NCBI GenBank assembly: GCA_017430365.1
Contig: JAFRNC010000001.1
Span: 1 to 64,000 of the forward strand
Direction of reading: 5' to 3'
From: Bacteroidales bacterium
GTDB taxonomy: Bacteria; Bacteroidota; Bacteroidia; Bacteroidales; UBA932
Length of the DNA stretch: 64,000 bases
Position numbers and translations under genes: made by a program. Within the stretch, counting starts at the first letter, position 1, and each line of letters starts with the position of its first letter. The notes below the pieces were generated by a model. The model was not told the origin of the DNA. It saw only the letters and a list, made by a program, of their open reading frames with translations, and did no database searches. Below, piece after piece: positions 16,785 to 25,965 of this stretch.

Positions 16785-17590
16785 GGCCGGTGCGTTTTTT
16801 TCATGGCGAGCCGCCGTCTGATTTTATATGGCCAGCGGGCTATGCGCTGCGGGACCTTGATAATCCATCTGACGGCTTTGTTCCCGGCGAAAGAGAGGCG
16901 GTCGGCGATTCCGAACGAAGGGACCTGAAGCCCGCGAAGTGCGTATGCTTCGCGGATGACTGCATCGATGCGGGCTTTCTGCGTGCCTTGCGAAGGCTCG
17001 ATGCGCCGGACTATCCATTCCGGCATGGAATAGAACCGTGAGAACCATGTATGGAGGCATAGTGTCCTGCCCTGTGGATCCAGGGCGACGGTTGTTATGC
17101 CGTCCCCGTGCTTGCGGCAGGGAAGATACAGGGTGGGGAATTCGGCGGCCAGCCAGTGGAAGAAGGGATAGTAGGGCTCCCGGTCTTCCGGCGTGTTTAC
17201 CATGGCGTGACGGTCGAACCTGGTCCGGATCAGCTTCAGATTGAAAATATTGAAGAATGGATTGGTCACCACGGGGTCGCGGCCTGTCGTAGCCGGGTCT
17301 CCGTCCGAGCATCCTATGTTGGCGTATCCGCCTTCCAGGAGCGTGCCGACCAGGTCGAGCACGGCCTGCGTATCGACAATGAAAGCGTCTTCGTCCACGT
17401 TTATGGCTATGTCGCAGTCATTGTCGCGCAGCATGGTGTAGAAATAACCGTCGGCACTCTGGTCAGTCAGCCGTACGCAGGGTATGTGGTTTCCTTCCGC
17501 GTCCTTCAAGTCGCCGAAGAGTCCTTTCGCGAGACGGTAGAGCCTCAGGTCGAAGGAGCGGGTGTATACCTTAATGCGTTGCTGCGGCAT
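16781..17590 (-). CDS. Unassigned GT-A-like protein
   Basis: A 269-aa soluble protein that I cannot place in a named family. IKVYTRSFDLRLYRLAKGL opens the protein, and INVDEDAFI (around residue 65) looks like a GT-A DxD metal/nucleotide motif in its usual position. YYPFFHWLAAEFP, LYLPCRKHGDGITT and CLHTWFSRFY follow. The C-terminus is strongly basic. It overlaps the yfhO 3' end by 20 bp and the next glycosyltransferase by 4 bp, so it is in the operon. A glycosyltransferase role is inferred from the DxD and the neighbours. Confidence 0.6.
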   Translation of the reverse strand: MPQQRIKVYTRSFDLRLYRLAKGLFGDLKDAEGNHIPCVRLTDQSADGYFYTMLRDNDCDIAINVDEDAFIVDTQAVLDLVGTLLEGGYANIGCSDGDPATTGRDPVVTNPFFNIFNLKLIRTRFDRHAMVNTPEDREPYYPFFHWLAAEFPTLYLPCRKHGDGITTVALDPQGRTLCLHTWFSRFYSMPEWIVRRIEPSQGTQKARIDAVIREAYALRGLQVPSFGIADRLSFAGNKAVRWIIKVPQRIARWPYKIRRRLAMKKTHRP

Positions 17591-20033
17591 CCTTCCCGGC
17601 CTTGGATTTACGTATTATGCCCCATATGGCGGCGGCGAGGATTAAGAGGTACATGAGCACTACGCATACAGTTGCCACTGTGTCTCCCTTCCTGACGCTG
17701 TCGGGGTCGAAGATGAAGCTTATGTGATGCGACCCTTCCGGAACGTTGAGGGCGCGCAGCAGATAGTTGACCCGGAAATGCTCTGCGGGGACTCCGTCTA
17801 TCGAGGCCTTCCATCCGTGAGGATAGTAGATTTCCGAGAAGACTATCGTGCCGGGCGCCGATGTCCGGTAGTCGTAGTCGAGCTGTTTTGGACTGAAGGC
17901 GGTCAGCCGAACTTCGGCGTCCCCGGCGATGCCGGGATCGGGATTTGCGGCGAAACTCTCGAACTCCCTTTCGAGGACGGCGGTGGTCGCAAGGTCGACC
18001 TCAGTCAGTGCGTCGCTCTCGGCACGTGCGCCGTCGACCACATAGAGTTTCCCGACGAACCAGGCATTGCCCATCGCACCGGGGTTTTGCTGGATGGCCG
18101 TATTGCCGTTTTCCTCAACGATAAAGTATTTCGTATTGAGCATGTTGATCACGGGTCTGTGATACTTTGACAGATGCTCGTCGATCAGGTCCTGATAGCG
18201 GCGCAGCTTGGCGGCATGGTAGCCGCCCACCGACTTGAGCCTGTAGGATGTGCGCGCGTCGTTGAATGTGCTCGTCGTAAGGTTCATCACCCTGAAATTC
18301 GGGTCGGTGTCCTTCAGTATCGCGGTTTCCCAAGGCTGCTCCGCAAAGACGCTGCGGCTGTCCCTGGACAGTTGGAAATTGTTGTCGTTGAAATAGCGCC
18401 TGTCGACCGGCCACATATCTGCCAGCACCAGCACTCCGAGGACTGCGACCATCGCGGTCTGTGGAATCTTCTTCTCCAGGAAGAGCCATAGCAGCACGGC
18501 TGCGGCGGCGATGAATGCGAAGCTGCGCCAGGAATCGCGGGCGAGAAGCGAGGCGCGGTCATCGATGATCGCTTGGTAGAGCGCCTCGGGAATCTGCGAA
18601 GTGAAAGCCGCGTCGCCGGGGCCGACGAAAGAGCAGAAGGCTCGCCCCAGAACCGCAAAGATCAGGCATATGCCTCCCGTGACTCCGGCGGAGACGAAGA
18701 GGTTCTTGCGCAGTTTCCTTTTGTCAACCGAACCGTCCATGATCTCCTTAACGGCGAGGAAACCCAGGAGCGGCATCGCTATTTCCGCCACTATAAGGAT
18801 TGATGATACCGCCCGGAATTTGTTGTACAGCGGGAAGTAATTGAAGAAGAAACGGGTGAGCCCCATCCAGTTGTGCCCCCATGAAAGGGCCACCGAAAAC
18901 AGGGTCGCGGCCAGGAGCGCCCATTTGTAAGGGCCGGGTACGATCAGGCAACCGAGCAGGAAAAGGAAGCACACGATCGCTCCCATATAGACGTTCCCGG
19001 CAGTGAAGGGCTGGTCTCCCCAGTATAGGGGCGCATTGCCGCAGAAGCCGCGGGCTGTCGATGCGGGGTAACCCATGCCGATGACGGCCTTGTAGGTATG
19101 GGAATTCTCTCCCAGCGGGTATCCTGATGCCCCTCCCTTGAATCCTGGAATCAGGAACGAGAGGGATTCGTCGATACCGTAACTCCATTGGGTCGCGTAG
19201 TCCAGGGCCAGGCCATCGGAGCCGCCGTTGTCCGCATTCTCCTCCGTAATAAGGTCGGAATGCCCGCCGCGCATTGTCTCACGCGCATATTCCCTGTTGG
19301 CGAAGATATTGGCGGAGCCGGTGCCGAGGCCTATGCCGAGTGCGATGACGAAGACTGCCGTGGCGATTCCGAACTCTTTCCAGCGTTTGTCACGGATATG
19401 GATCCATAGTTCCGCTATGAAGAACAGTCCTATCATCATGAACAGATAGTAGGCCATCTGGGGATGTATGCTGAATCCCATTGCCGTGAACAGCATCACC
19501 ATCACGGCTCCCAGCACATATCTGCCCCGGTAGGTCAGATAGAAGCCGGCCGCCACAAGCGTTATGTACGAGATAGCGATGGTCTTGCCGCCGTGTCCTG
19601 CCGCAATGATCACGATGAAATAGGACGAGAGCGCTACGGCGATAGCACCTGCGATCGAGAGCCATTTGTCCACCCCGAAGCTTCTCATCAGTATGAAGAA
19701 GGACAGGAAATAGAAGATCAGGATCCAGGCGGGATGGGCAGGGCCGCGGTGAAGGAAGCCCTTGACGGGCCCGAGGAGCACGTCGGCCTTATACTGTCCG
19801 CCGCCGATCTGGTAATTCGGCATTCCGCTGAACATGGACTCGTTCCACCATGTATGGTCGCCGGTCTGCTGGGTGTAGCGCAGGCTCTCCTGAACGGCGG
19901 AGACGGCGTTGATGTCGTCGCCCGACTGGAGTACCTTCCCGCTTAGGACCGGTTTGCAATAGATGAAAGCCAGTATGACGAAAAGTGCCGTGGCAGCTAT
20001 TTCTGCGGCGTATTTCTGGAAAAACTTTTTCAT
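17571..20033 (-). CDS. YfhO-family membrane protein
   Basis: An 820-aa inner-membrane protein with about 12 hydrophobic segments in the first 500 residues and a large extracytoplasmic C-terminal region, plus one last helix near 790. The N-terminal helix, SGKVLQSGDD and WWNESMFSGMPNYQ match Bacteroidota YfhO proteins, which are GT-C-like. Bacillus YfhO acts in lipoteichoic acid glycosylation; the Bacteroidota role is not established. It overlaps the FAH-like gene by 4 bp and the next gene by 20 bp. Confidence 0.86.
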   Translation of the reverse strand: MKKFFQKYAAEIAATALFVILAFIYCKPVLSGKVLQSGDDINAVSAVQESLRYTQQTGDHTWWNESMFSGMPNYQIGGGQYKADVLLGPVKGFLHRGPAHPAWILIFYFLSFFILMRSFGVDKWLSIAGAIAVALSSYFIVIIAAGHGGKTIAISYITLVAAGFYLTYRGRYVLGAVMVMLFTAMGFSIHPQMAYYLFMMIGLFFIAELWIHIRDKRWKEFGIATAVFVIALGIGLGTGSANIFANREYARETMRGGHSDLITEENADNGGSDGLALDYATQWSYGIDESLSFLIPGFKGGASGYPLGENSHTYKAVIGMGYPASTARGFCGNAPLYWGDQPFTAGNVYMGAIVCFLFLLGCLIVPGPYKWALLAATLFSVALSWGHNWMGLTRFFFNYFPLYNKFRAVSSILIVAEIAMPLLGFLAVKEIMDGSVDKRKLRKNLFVSAGVTGGICLIFAVLGRAFCSFVGPGDAAFTSQIPEALYQAIIDDRASLLARDSWRSFAFIAAAAVLLWLFLEKKIPQTAMVAVLGVLVLADMWPVDRRYFNDNNFQLSRDSRSVFAEQPWETAILKDTDPNFRVMNLTTSTFNDARTSYRLKSVGGYHAAKLRRYQDLIDEHLSKYHRPVINMLNTKYFIVEENGNTAIQQNPGAMGNAWFVGKLYVVDGARAESDALTEVDLATTAVLEREFESFAANPDPGIAGDAEVRLTAFSPKQLDYDYRTSAPGTIVFSEIYYPHGWKASIDGVPAEHFRVNYLLRALNVPEGSHHISFIFDPDSVRKGDTVATVCVVLMYLLILAAAIWGIIRKSKAGKDAAATH

Positions 20034-20479
20034 AGGATTGCGATGGTGTCTATATGGCAGCCCCGTCCGAGCTCCGTCGGCTCAGGCTGTTCAAAGATTA
20101 TGAAGTCTCCTATCCTCAAGGAGAGGTGGAGGCTGATCCTGCATATTGTTCCGGTGATTCTTTCCAGCGTCGCGGCGTCGAGTGTTTCCACCGGGCGGAA
20201 ATCCCTGCTGACTACCGTAGCCCTGTCAAGGTTGGGAGTGGCGGTCCCTTCTTCCGTGATTCCGTAGAAGAGGACCGCGTCGGTCCAGGAATCGAAATAC
20301 CTCCTGGCGAAGCGGGGTACGACGGCTTTGCCGGCTTTGTCTATCCGTATGCAGAGACCCCTGAAAGCGATGGCTTCCGTGCAGTCGTCAGGCAGGCAGA
20401 ACCGGTCCGCATCTCGAACGAGCGTTACGTCGGGACGGCAGTACCAGCTTCCGTCGGGCTTGACGACATGGATGTTCAT
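20030..20479 (-). CDS. Reduced FAH-fold protein, probably non-catalytic
   Basis: A 149-aa protein. The middle part (AIAFRGLCIRIDKAGKAVV, then PRFARRYFDSWTDAVLFYG) and the end (ICRISLHLSLRIGDFIIFEQ) align by eye with the core of the ~200-aa fumarylacetoacetate-hydrolase-like proteins of Bacteroidota. The usual N-terminal start with the RNY motif and the metal-ligand glutamates (HYE-x-E in active members) are not seen. It is therefore probably a pseudo-enzyme that retained only the fold. It is coupled by 4-bp overlaps to the exonuclease gene before it and yfhO after it. Function unknown. Confidence 0.6.
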   Translation of the reverse strand: MNIHVVKPDGSWYCRPDVTLVRDADRFCLPDDCTEAIAFRGLCIRIDKAGKAVVPRFARRYFDSWTDAVLFYGITEEGTATPNLDRATVVSRDFRPVETLDAATLERITGTICRISLHLSLRIGDFIIFEQPEPTELGRGCHIDTIAIL

Positions 20480-21264
20480 TGCATCGAGAGTTTGATCTTC
20501 GTCAGTTGCTGTTTGGTGTCGCGGGTGAAATCGCCTTCCATTATCCAGTTGTAATAGGAGGGCTCGTCACGGAGCACCCTCGTGACCGGCTGGCCGCGGT
20601 GCTTGCCGAAATTGAATACCGGTTCGTCTTTGTCGTTCAGGACGATGCGTCCCGCATAATCCACGAAACGGTTCTGGGTGGAGTATTTCGCCAGATAAGC
20701 CACGTCGTTCTGAAGAGGCTCTTCATCTTCTGCATAGCGGTCAAGCTGCGCCTCCAGTACCTGATAGGTGGCCATGGTGTCGGCTTCGGCCGAATGGGCG
20801 TTGTCCAGATTCTCCCCGCAGTAGAACTTGTATGCGGCCTTCAGCGTGCGCTGCTCCTTCTTGTGGAATATGTTCTGCACGTCCACCAGTTTCCTTTTGC
20901 GGAAATCGAAATCCACATCTGCGCGCAGGAATTCCTCAGCCAGCATGGGGATGTCGAATTTCAGGGAGTTGTATCCGGCGATGTCACACCCTTCCATCAG
21001 TTTTGCCAGCGATTTGGCGATCTGCCGGAAAGTGGGGCAGTCCTTCACGTCGTCGTCGCTTATGCCGTGGATTGCCTGAGCCTCGGGCGGGATGGGTATG
21101 GTGGGATTGATACGCCTGGTCTTTATATCCACTTTGTTGGGCTCACCCGGAGCGCCGGGAGAGACCTTGACTATGGATATTTCGACTATACGGTCGGACG
21201 CGACATTCAGTCCCGTACTCTCGATATCGAAGAACAGGAGCGGGTTCTTGAGGGCCAGTTGCAT
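20476..21264 (-). CDS. DnaQ-like 3'-5' exonuclease with C-terminal DUF3820-like segment
   Basis: A DEDDh exonuclease of 262 aa, related to the proofreading epsilon subunit of DNA polymerase III. Motif I is FFDIESTGL (D13, E15), motif II is GYNSLKFDIPML and motif III is NAHSAEADTMAT with the conserved H and D. After about residue 190 comes a short extra domain (VFNFGKHRGQPVTRVL, then YYNWIMEGDF) resembling DUF3820. The gene lies 12 bp after dnaN, consistent with a role at the replication fork or in repair. Confidence 0.9.
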   Translation of the reverse strand: MQLALKNPLLFFDIESTGLNVASDRIVEISIVKVSPGAPGEPNKVDIKTRRINPTIPIPPEAQAIHGISDDDVKDCPTFRQIAKSLAKLMEGCDIAGYNSLKFDIPMLAEEFLRADVDFDFRKRKLVDVQNIFHKKEQRTLKAAYKFYCGENLDNAHSAEADTMATYQVLEAQLDRYAEDEEPLQNDVAYLAKYSTQNRFVDYAGRIVLNDKDEPVFNFGKHRGQPVTRVLRDEPSYYNWIMEGDFTRDTKQQLTKIKLSMQ

Positions 21265-21276
21265 CGGGAACCCGGT

Positions 21277-22404
21277 TTAGGCGTTGATCATTACGGGCAT
21301 CAGCAGTGCCCGGATGTCCACCCCGGGCTTCGCCTCGTCGGCGGAGACTATGAGGGCGGCGCGGGCCGGGTCCGCAAGTTCCATGCAGATGTTCTGGTAG
21401 GGGAGGTTGCCGAGGATCTCGAGGAGGAACGGAGCCTTGAATCCGATCTCCATCTCCTGGCCGTCGTATTGGCAGGGGAGGGTCTCATGGGCCGACATCG
21501 AGAAGCCGAGGTCCTGAGCGGAGATGAGCACTTCGTTGAGGGAGAGCTTCAGCCTGATCTGGTTGGAGATCTGGTTGGAGCAGACCGCGATGCGCTTCAC
21601 GACGCCGAGCAGGTCGGTGCGCCCGATGACGAGCTTGTTATTGTTGTTCTTGGGGATTACGCTCCTGTAGGCGGGATAGTTGCCCTCGATGAGGCGGCAG
21701 ACCAGGATATTGCTTCCGAAGCTGAAATAGGCGTTCTTGTTGTCGTAGCGGATGGTGATGTCCTCGTCGAATTTGGCAAGGATGCTCTTGAGGATGGAAG
21801 CGGGTTTCTTGTGGAGAATGAAATTGGACTTCTGCGAGAGTTTGGCGCCTACGAAGCTGAAGCAGATGAGCTTGTGGGCATCCGAAGCTACCAGGGTGGT
21901 GACTTCGGGGTCAATGTCGAAGAAGATACCGTTCATCACCGGCCTGAGCTCTTCCTCAGCCGTGGCGTAAATGGTGTTGTTGATGCCGTCGAGCAGCGTG
22001 GAAGACGGTATCACTACGCTCTCGGATATTTCTCCGATGACGGGAAGTTCGGGGAAGTCTGCCGCATCGAAGCAGGGAATCTTTGAGGCGCCGCTGGCCC
22101 ATACGATATCCATCACCGAACTGCCCTCGTCCACGCTGAATGCAAGGGGCTGGTCGGGGAATTCCTTGAGGGAGTCTGTCAGGAGCTTCGCAGGGACTGC
22201 GGTGGAGCCCTCCTCGGTGACCTGCGCTATGGAGATGTTGGTCTTGAGCGTGGTCTCGCCATCCGATGCGGTGACGGTCAGGGTGTTGCCGCTGAGCTGG
22301 AAAAGGAAGTTCTCCAGGATCGAGTTGGTCGGCTTGGGGACGATTACCTTGGAAACGGACATCAGACCGTTGAGAAGTTCGGAACTTGATACGGTAAATT
22401 TCAT
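21277..22404 (-). CDS. dnaN: DNA polymerase III beta subunit (sliding clamp)
   Basis: The ring-shaped processivity clamp, 375 aa as expected. The start MKFTVSSSELLNGL at 22404 is the conserved N-terminus; an in-frame ATG 36 bp upstream is not needed. Three beta-clamp repeats can be followed, and the C-terminus ends in ALLMPVMINA, a variant of the usual M-P-x-R/N-I ending. It is the first gene of the minus-strand operon that continues into polysaccharide genes. Confidence 0.95.
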   Translation of the reverse strand: MKFTVSSSELLNGLMSVSKVIVPKPTNSILENFLFQLSGNTLTVTASDGETTLKTNISIAQVTEEGSTAVPAKLLTDSLKEFPDQPLAFSVDEGSSVMDIVWASGASKIPCFDAADFPELPVIGEISESVVIPSSTLLDGINNTIYATAEEELRPVMNGIFFDIDPEVTTLVASDAHKLICFSFVGAKLSQKSNFILHKKPASILKSILAKFDEDITIRYDNKNAYFSFGSNILVCRLIEGNYPAYRSVIPKNNNNKLVIGRTDLLGVVKRIAVCSNQISNQIRLKLSLNEVLISAQDLGFSMSAHETLPCQYDGQEMEIGFKAPFLLEILGNLPYQNICMELADPARAALIVSADEAKPGVDIRALLMPVMINA

Positions 22405-22453
22405 ATTTGGTATAATTTTTATTATTTCAAGAGAATACAACTAATCCGAAATA

Positions 22454-22461
22454 CAAATATA
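22454..22461 (-). promoter_or_regulatory. -7 element of the dnaN operon
   Basis: On the minus strand this reads TATATTTG, matching TAnnTTTG, 50 bp before dnaN. The 73-bp divergent region between dnaN and the protease gene is very AT-rich; the -33 element is not clear. Confidence 0.45.
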
Positions 22462-22477
22462 ATAAAAATAGAACAAT

Positions 22478-23608
22478 ATGGGTAAAAAACTTCTCTATTT
22501 GCTTTTAATCGTCGCTGTATCAGGACTTACGGGCTATTTTGCCTCCAATCTTTCGCTTAATCGCAAGCTGAAGGAAGAAGGGGATGCCGCCGCCCTTGTC
22601 CGCGATGGCGCGACTGCCAAAAAGTCAGTTCCGCAGCGTCGCGTCGAGGTGACCGAGGTTCCCAATTTTTCCGATGCGGCGGAGGCCGCCGTGCAGGCTG
22701 TGGTATATGTCAAGGTGACTCAGAAAGCCAATTATCAGCCGGGTTCGCTGCTCGATCTGATTTTCGGTTTCGCCCAGACTCCCCGTGACCAGGTCGGCCT
22801 GGGATCCGGGGTCATCATCCGTCCTGACGGCTATATTGTGACCAACAATCATGTCATATCGGGTGCGGATGTCATCGAGGTGACGCTTGAAAACAACAAG
22901 GTATATCCCGCCAAACTGATAGGTACCGATCCTGCTACCGACATAGCCCTGATCAAGATCGAGGCGGAAGATCTGCCGACCGTGCCGATGGGCAACTCCG
23001 ACGACCTCCGTCTGGGAGAATGGGTGCTGGCAATCGGCAGTCCCTATGACCTGCGGTCCACCATCACCGCCGGCATCGTGAGCGCCAAAGGCCGCTCGAT
23101 GCCCAATTACGACGGCCAGTACCGCGTGGAGTCGTTCATCCAGACCGATGCAGCCGTCAATCCCGGCAACAGCGGCGGAGCGCTTGTCAACGCCGCCGGC
23201 GACCTGGTGGGCATCAACACTTCCATCATCTCCCGTACCGGATCGTATGCGGGCTATTCCTTCGCCGTTCCGGTCAATATCGTGAGCAAGGTCGTGGACG
23301 ATTTCATCGAGTACGGTTCGGTGCAGCGCGCCATCCTTGGCGTCAGTATCACCGACGTGACGGCTGAGCTCGCCGCCCAGGCCGACCTGACCGAGATTGA
23401 TGGCGTCTATGTAGCTGAAGTCCAGAGGGAAAGCCCTGCGGAGAAGGCGGGCATACAGACAGGTGACGTCATCACTGAGATCAACCTCAATACCGTTCAC
23501 AACAGCGCCGGCCTGCAGGAGCAGATAAGCAAACTCAGGCCCGGCGAGAAGGCTGTGGTCACTGTGTTCCGCAAGGGCAAGCAGCATGAATTCATAGCCA
23601 CTTTGTAA
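22478..23608 (+). CDS. HtrA/Deg-type serine protease with one PDZ domain
   Basis: A periplasmic protease or chaperone for misfolded envelope proteins, anchored by an N-terminal hydrophobic segment (residues 4-22). The catalytic triad is H125 (VTNNHVISG), D155 (DPATDIALIK) and S232 (NPGNSGGALV). One PDZ domain follows (about 290-376). Bacteroidota DegP/DegQ proteins commonly have two PDZ domains and about 480-500 aa, so this 376-aa form resembles DegS in architecture. Its terminator abuts the rpoD start codon. Confidence 0.93.
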   Translation: MGKKLLYLLLIVAVSGLTGYFASNLSLNRKLKEEGDAAALVRDGATAKKSVPQRRVEVTEVPNFSDAAEAAVQAVVYVKVTQKANYQPGSLLDLIFGFAQTPRDQVGLGSGVIIRPDGYIVTNNHVISGADVIEVTLENNKVYPAKLIGTDPATDIALIKIEAEDLPTVPMGNSDDLRLGEWVLAIGSPYDLRSTITAGIVSAKGRSMPNYDGQYRVESFIQTDAAVNPGNSGGALVNAAGDLVGINTSIISRTGSYAGYSFAVPVNIVSKVVDDFIEYGSVQRAILGVSITDVTAELAAQADLTEIDGVYVAEVQRESPAEKAGIQTGDVITEINLNTVHNSAGLQEQISKLRPGEKAVVTVFRKGKQHEFIATL

Positions 23609-23653
23609 AATTGTAAAAATTCTGAAACAATCCCGACGGGATTTCGTATAAAT

Positions 23654-23688
23654 AAGTGCCGCGTTTCTTTGGCGGCACTTGTTTTTTT
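23654..23688 (+). terminator. Hairpin terminator immediately before rpoD
   Basis: AAGTGCCGC (23654-23662) pairs with GCGGCACTT (23672-23680) and is followed by G and seven T (23682-23688). The T-run touches the rpoD ATG at 23689, so the hairpin is both the likely end of the protease transcript and the leader of rpoD. Confidence 0.75.
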
Positions 23689-24549
23689 ATGCGTCAGTTA
23701 AAGATTACCAAATCAATCACCAACCGTGAGAGCGCTTCGCTCGACAAGTATCTTCAGGAAATCGGTAGGGAAGAATTGATCACAGTGGAGGAGGAGGTGG
23801 AGCTCGCCCAGCGTATCAAGAAGGGCGACCAGGCCGCACTCGACAAACTCACCCGCGCGAACCTCAGGTTCGTGGTCTCGGTAGCAAAGCAGTATCAGAA
23901 TCAGGGCATCAGCCTGCCCGACCTCATCAACGAAGGCAATCTCGGCCTTATCAAGGCGGCTGAGAAATTCGATGAGACCCGCGGTTTCAAATTCATCTCC
24001 TATGCGGTATGGTGGATACGCCAGTCCATCCTCCAGGCCCTCGCCGAGCAGAGCCGCATAGTCCGCCTGCCTCTCAACCAGGTGGGTTCCCTCAACAAGA
24101 TCAACAAGGCCCTTTCCCAGTTCGAGCAGCAGTATGAGCGCCAGCCTTCACCCGATGAACTGGCCGACATGCTCGAGATTCCCAGGGAGAAAATTGCCGA
24201 CACCCTCCGCGTATCCGGTCGTCACGTCTCCGTGGACGCTCCTTTCGTAGACGGAGAGGACAACAGCCTTCTCGACGTGCTGGTGAACAACGACTCCCCC
24301 AACGCCGACAAGGGGCTGGTGAACGAAAGCCTCAATACCGAGATCGAAAGGGCGCTTTCCACCCTTACGGAACGTGAACGCGACATCGTAAAATATTTCT
24401 TCGGCATCGGTTGCCAGGAGATGACCCTCGAGGAGATAGGCGAGAAATTTGGCCTGACCCGCGAGAGGGTCCGCCAGATCAAGGAGAAGGCCATCCGCCG
24501 GCTCCGCCACAGCGCCAGAAGCAAACTGCTCAAGGGGTACCTTGGCTAA
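23689..24549 (+). CDS. rpoD: Primary sigma factor (sigma-70, Bacteroidota SigA type)
   Basis: The housekeeping sigma factor, 286 aa. The start [18 protein letters not shown] is the conserved N-terminus of Bacteroidota SigA, which lacks region 1.1. Region 1.2/2 contains [18 protein letters not shown], region 2.4 [20 protein letters not shown], and region 4.2 [20 protein letters not shown]. Promoter elements of the TAnnTTTG type in this window are what this sigma recognises. The ATG directly follows the T-run of a terminator hairpin, leaving no separate leader from the upstream gene. Confidence 0.97.
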   Translation: MRQLKITKSITNRESASLDKYLQEIGREELITVEEEVELAQRIKKGDQAALDKLTRANLRFVVSVAKQYQNQGISLPDLINEGNLGLIKAAEKFDETRGFKFISYAVWWIRQSILQALAEQSRIVRLPLNQVGSLNKINKALSQFEQQYERQPSPDELADMLEIPREKIADTLRVSGRHVSVDAPFVDGEDNSLLDVLVNNDSPNADKGLVNESLNTEIERALSTLTERERDIVKYFFGIGCQEMTLEEIGEKFGLTRERVRQIKEKAIRRLRHSARSKLLKGYLG

Positions 24550-24561
24550 TAGGGCAGCGCT

Positions 24562-25962
24562 ATGAATGGCTTCTGGAATGCCATTGGCAACGGCATAGCG
24601 TCGTTCAGCGATTTCATCTGCGGATATCCGCTTTTCTTCCTGCTAGTGGGCGGCGGGCTGTTTTTCCTTGTCTATTCGAAATTCGCCCCGCTGCGCTACT
24701 ACGGACGCGCCATCCAGGCCCTCAGGGTGAAGGATGATTCGGCCGCGGGCCAGATCTCCTCGTTCGAGGCGCTTACCAGCGCCATTGCGGCGACCGTGGG
24801 CATGGGCAACATCGCCGGTGTTGCCGTCGCCCTGTCGATCGGCGGCCCCGGCGCCATCTTCTGGATGTGGGTCAGCGCCATAGTCGGAATGGCGACCAAG
24901 TTCTTCGAAGGGACTGTCGCCGTCATGTACAAGGGCAAGGACGATGCTGGAGAGACGCAGGGCGGTCCGATGTACATGATAATGGAAGGCCTCGGAAAGA
25001 AGTGGAAGCCGCTTGCGGTTTTCTTCTCCATCTTCGGCCTTTTCGGCACGTTGTGCGTGATGCAGTCCAACCAGCTTACCGAATCGGTCACGACACTGTT
25101 CTTCAGCGCCGAACAGAATACCGTCACCCTCAGGCTGATCATCGGATTGATCATTACCGCGATAGTATCGTTCGTGGTGATCGGAGGCATACACCGCATA
25201 TCCAAGATAGCGACCAAACTGGTCCCGACCATGGTGGCCCTCTATTTCATCCTGGTGATTTACATCCTTATACGTCACATCGGGCTCGTTCCCGGAGTTT
25301 TCCGCGACATCTTCACGGGAGCCTTCACTCCCAGGGGGGCGCTCGGCGGCGGCATCGGGTCCATCATCATGATAGCCCTAACCGGCGTGCGCCGGGCGGC
25401 GCTCGTCAATGAGGCCGGTGTGGGTACGGCCTCCATGATGCATGGTGCATCGAAGAACAATGAACCGGTACGCGAAGGCCTTGTGGCCATGATCGGCCCT
25501 TCCATAGACTCGGGCCTGGTCTGCACGCTCACCGCCCTCGCCATCCTCATCGGTTCAGCCCTCAATCCTTCCATAGTACCCGCCGGTTCAGGAATGGGAT
25601 CCATGGAGGGCCTCCGCTATGCCCTGAACGCGTTCAGCGCCGCTATTCCCGGGGTGGGGAACTATCTCCTCTTCGCGATGGTCATCCTCTTCGCTTTCAG
25701 CACGATGTTCTCCTACTCCTATTACGGACAGAAATGTACCGGCTTCCTTTTCGGGGCCAGGTACTCCAAATATTACAACTACTTCTTCCTGGCCATGCTG
25801 GTCGTGGCTGCCATCATTCCCCTGAAGGTGGCGGTGAGCCTCATCGACGCCGCATACGCCCTCATGGCATTCCCGACCATGTTCACTCTTTTCTGCCTCG
25901 CCCCCAGGGCCCGCAGGGAGATGGACCGCTATTTCGCCAAAACCAAAAAAGAGAAACATTAA
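24562..25962 (+). CDS. Sodium:alanine symporter (AGCS family)
   Basis: A Na+-coupled alanine/glycine importer in the inner membrane, 466 aa with about 11 hydrophobic segments. Family signatures are AATVGMGNIAGVAVALSIGG, then ATKFFEGTVAVMYKGKD, ETQGGPMYMI and NEAGVGTASMMHG. It lies 12 bp after rpoD and 3 bp before argS, so these genes may be co-transcribed. The Na+ gradient it needs is the product of the Nqr complex at the window start. Confidence 0.93.
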   Translation: MNGFWNAIGNGIASFSDFICGYPLFFLLVGGGLFFLVYSKFAPLRYYGRAIQALRVKDDSAAGQISSFEALTSAIAATVGMGNIAGVAVALSIGGPGAIFWMWVSAIVGMATKFFEGTVAVMYKGKDDAGETQGGPMYMIMEGLGKKWKPLAVFFSIFGLFGTLCVMQSNQLTESVTTLFFSAEQNTVTLRLIIGLIITAIVSFVVIGGIHRISKIATKLVPTMVALYFILVIYILIRHIGLVPGVFRDIFTGAFTPRGALGGGIGSIIMIALTGVRRAALVNEAGVGTASMMHGASKNNEPVREGLVAMIGPSIDSGLVCTLTALAILIGSALNPSIVPAGSGMGSMEGLRYALNAFSAAIPGVGNYLLFAMVILFAFSTMFSYSYYGQKCTGFLFGARYSKYYNYFFLAMLVVAAIIPLKVAVSLIDAAYALMAFPTMFTLFCLAPRARREMDRYFAKTKKEKH

Positions 25963-25965
25963 TCC

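Noticed and set aside
20479..22086. A 535-codon plus-strand frame opposite the exonuclease and dnaN genes
   Set aside because: It spans two genes with strong motifs on the other strand, and its composition (very rich in V, G, E, H, R) is that of a shadow frame.
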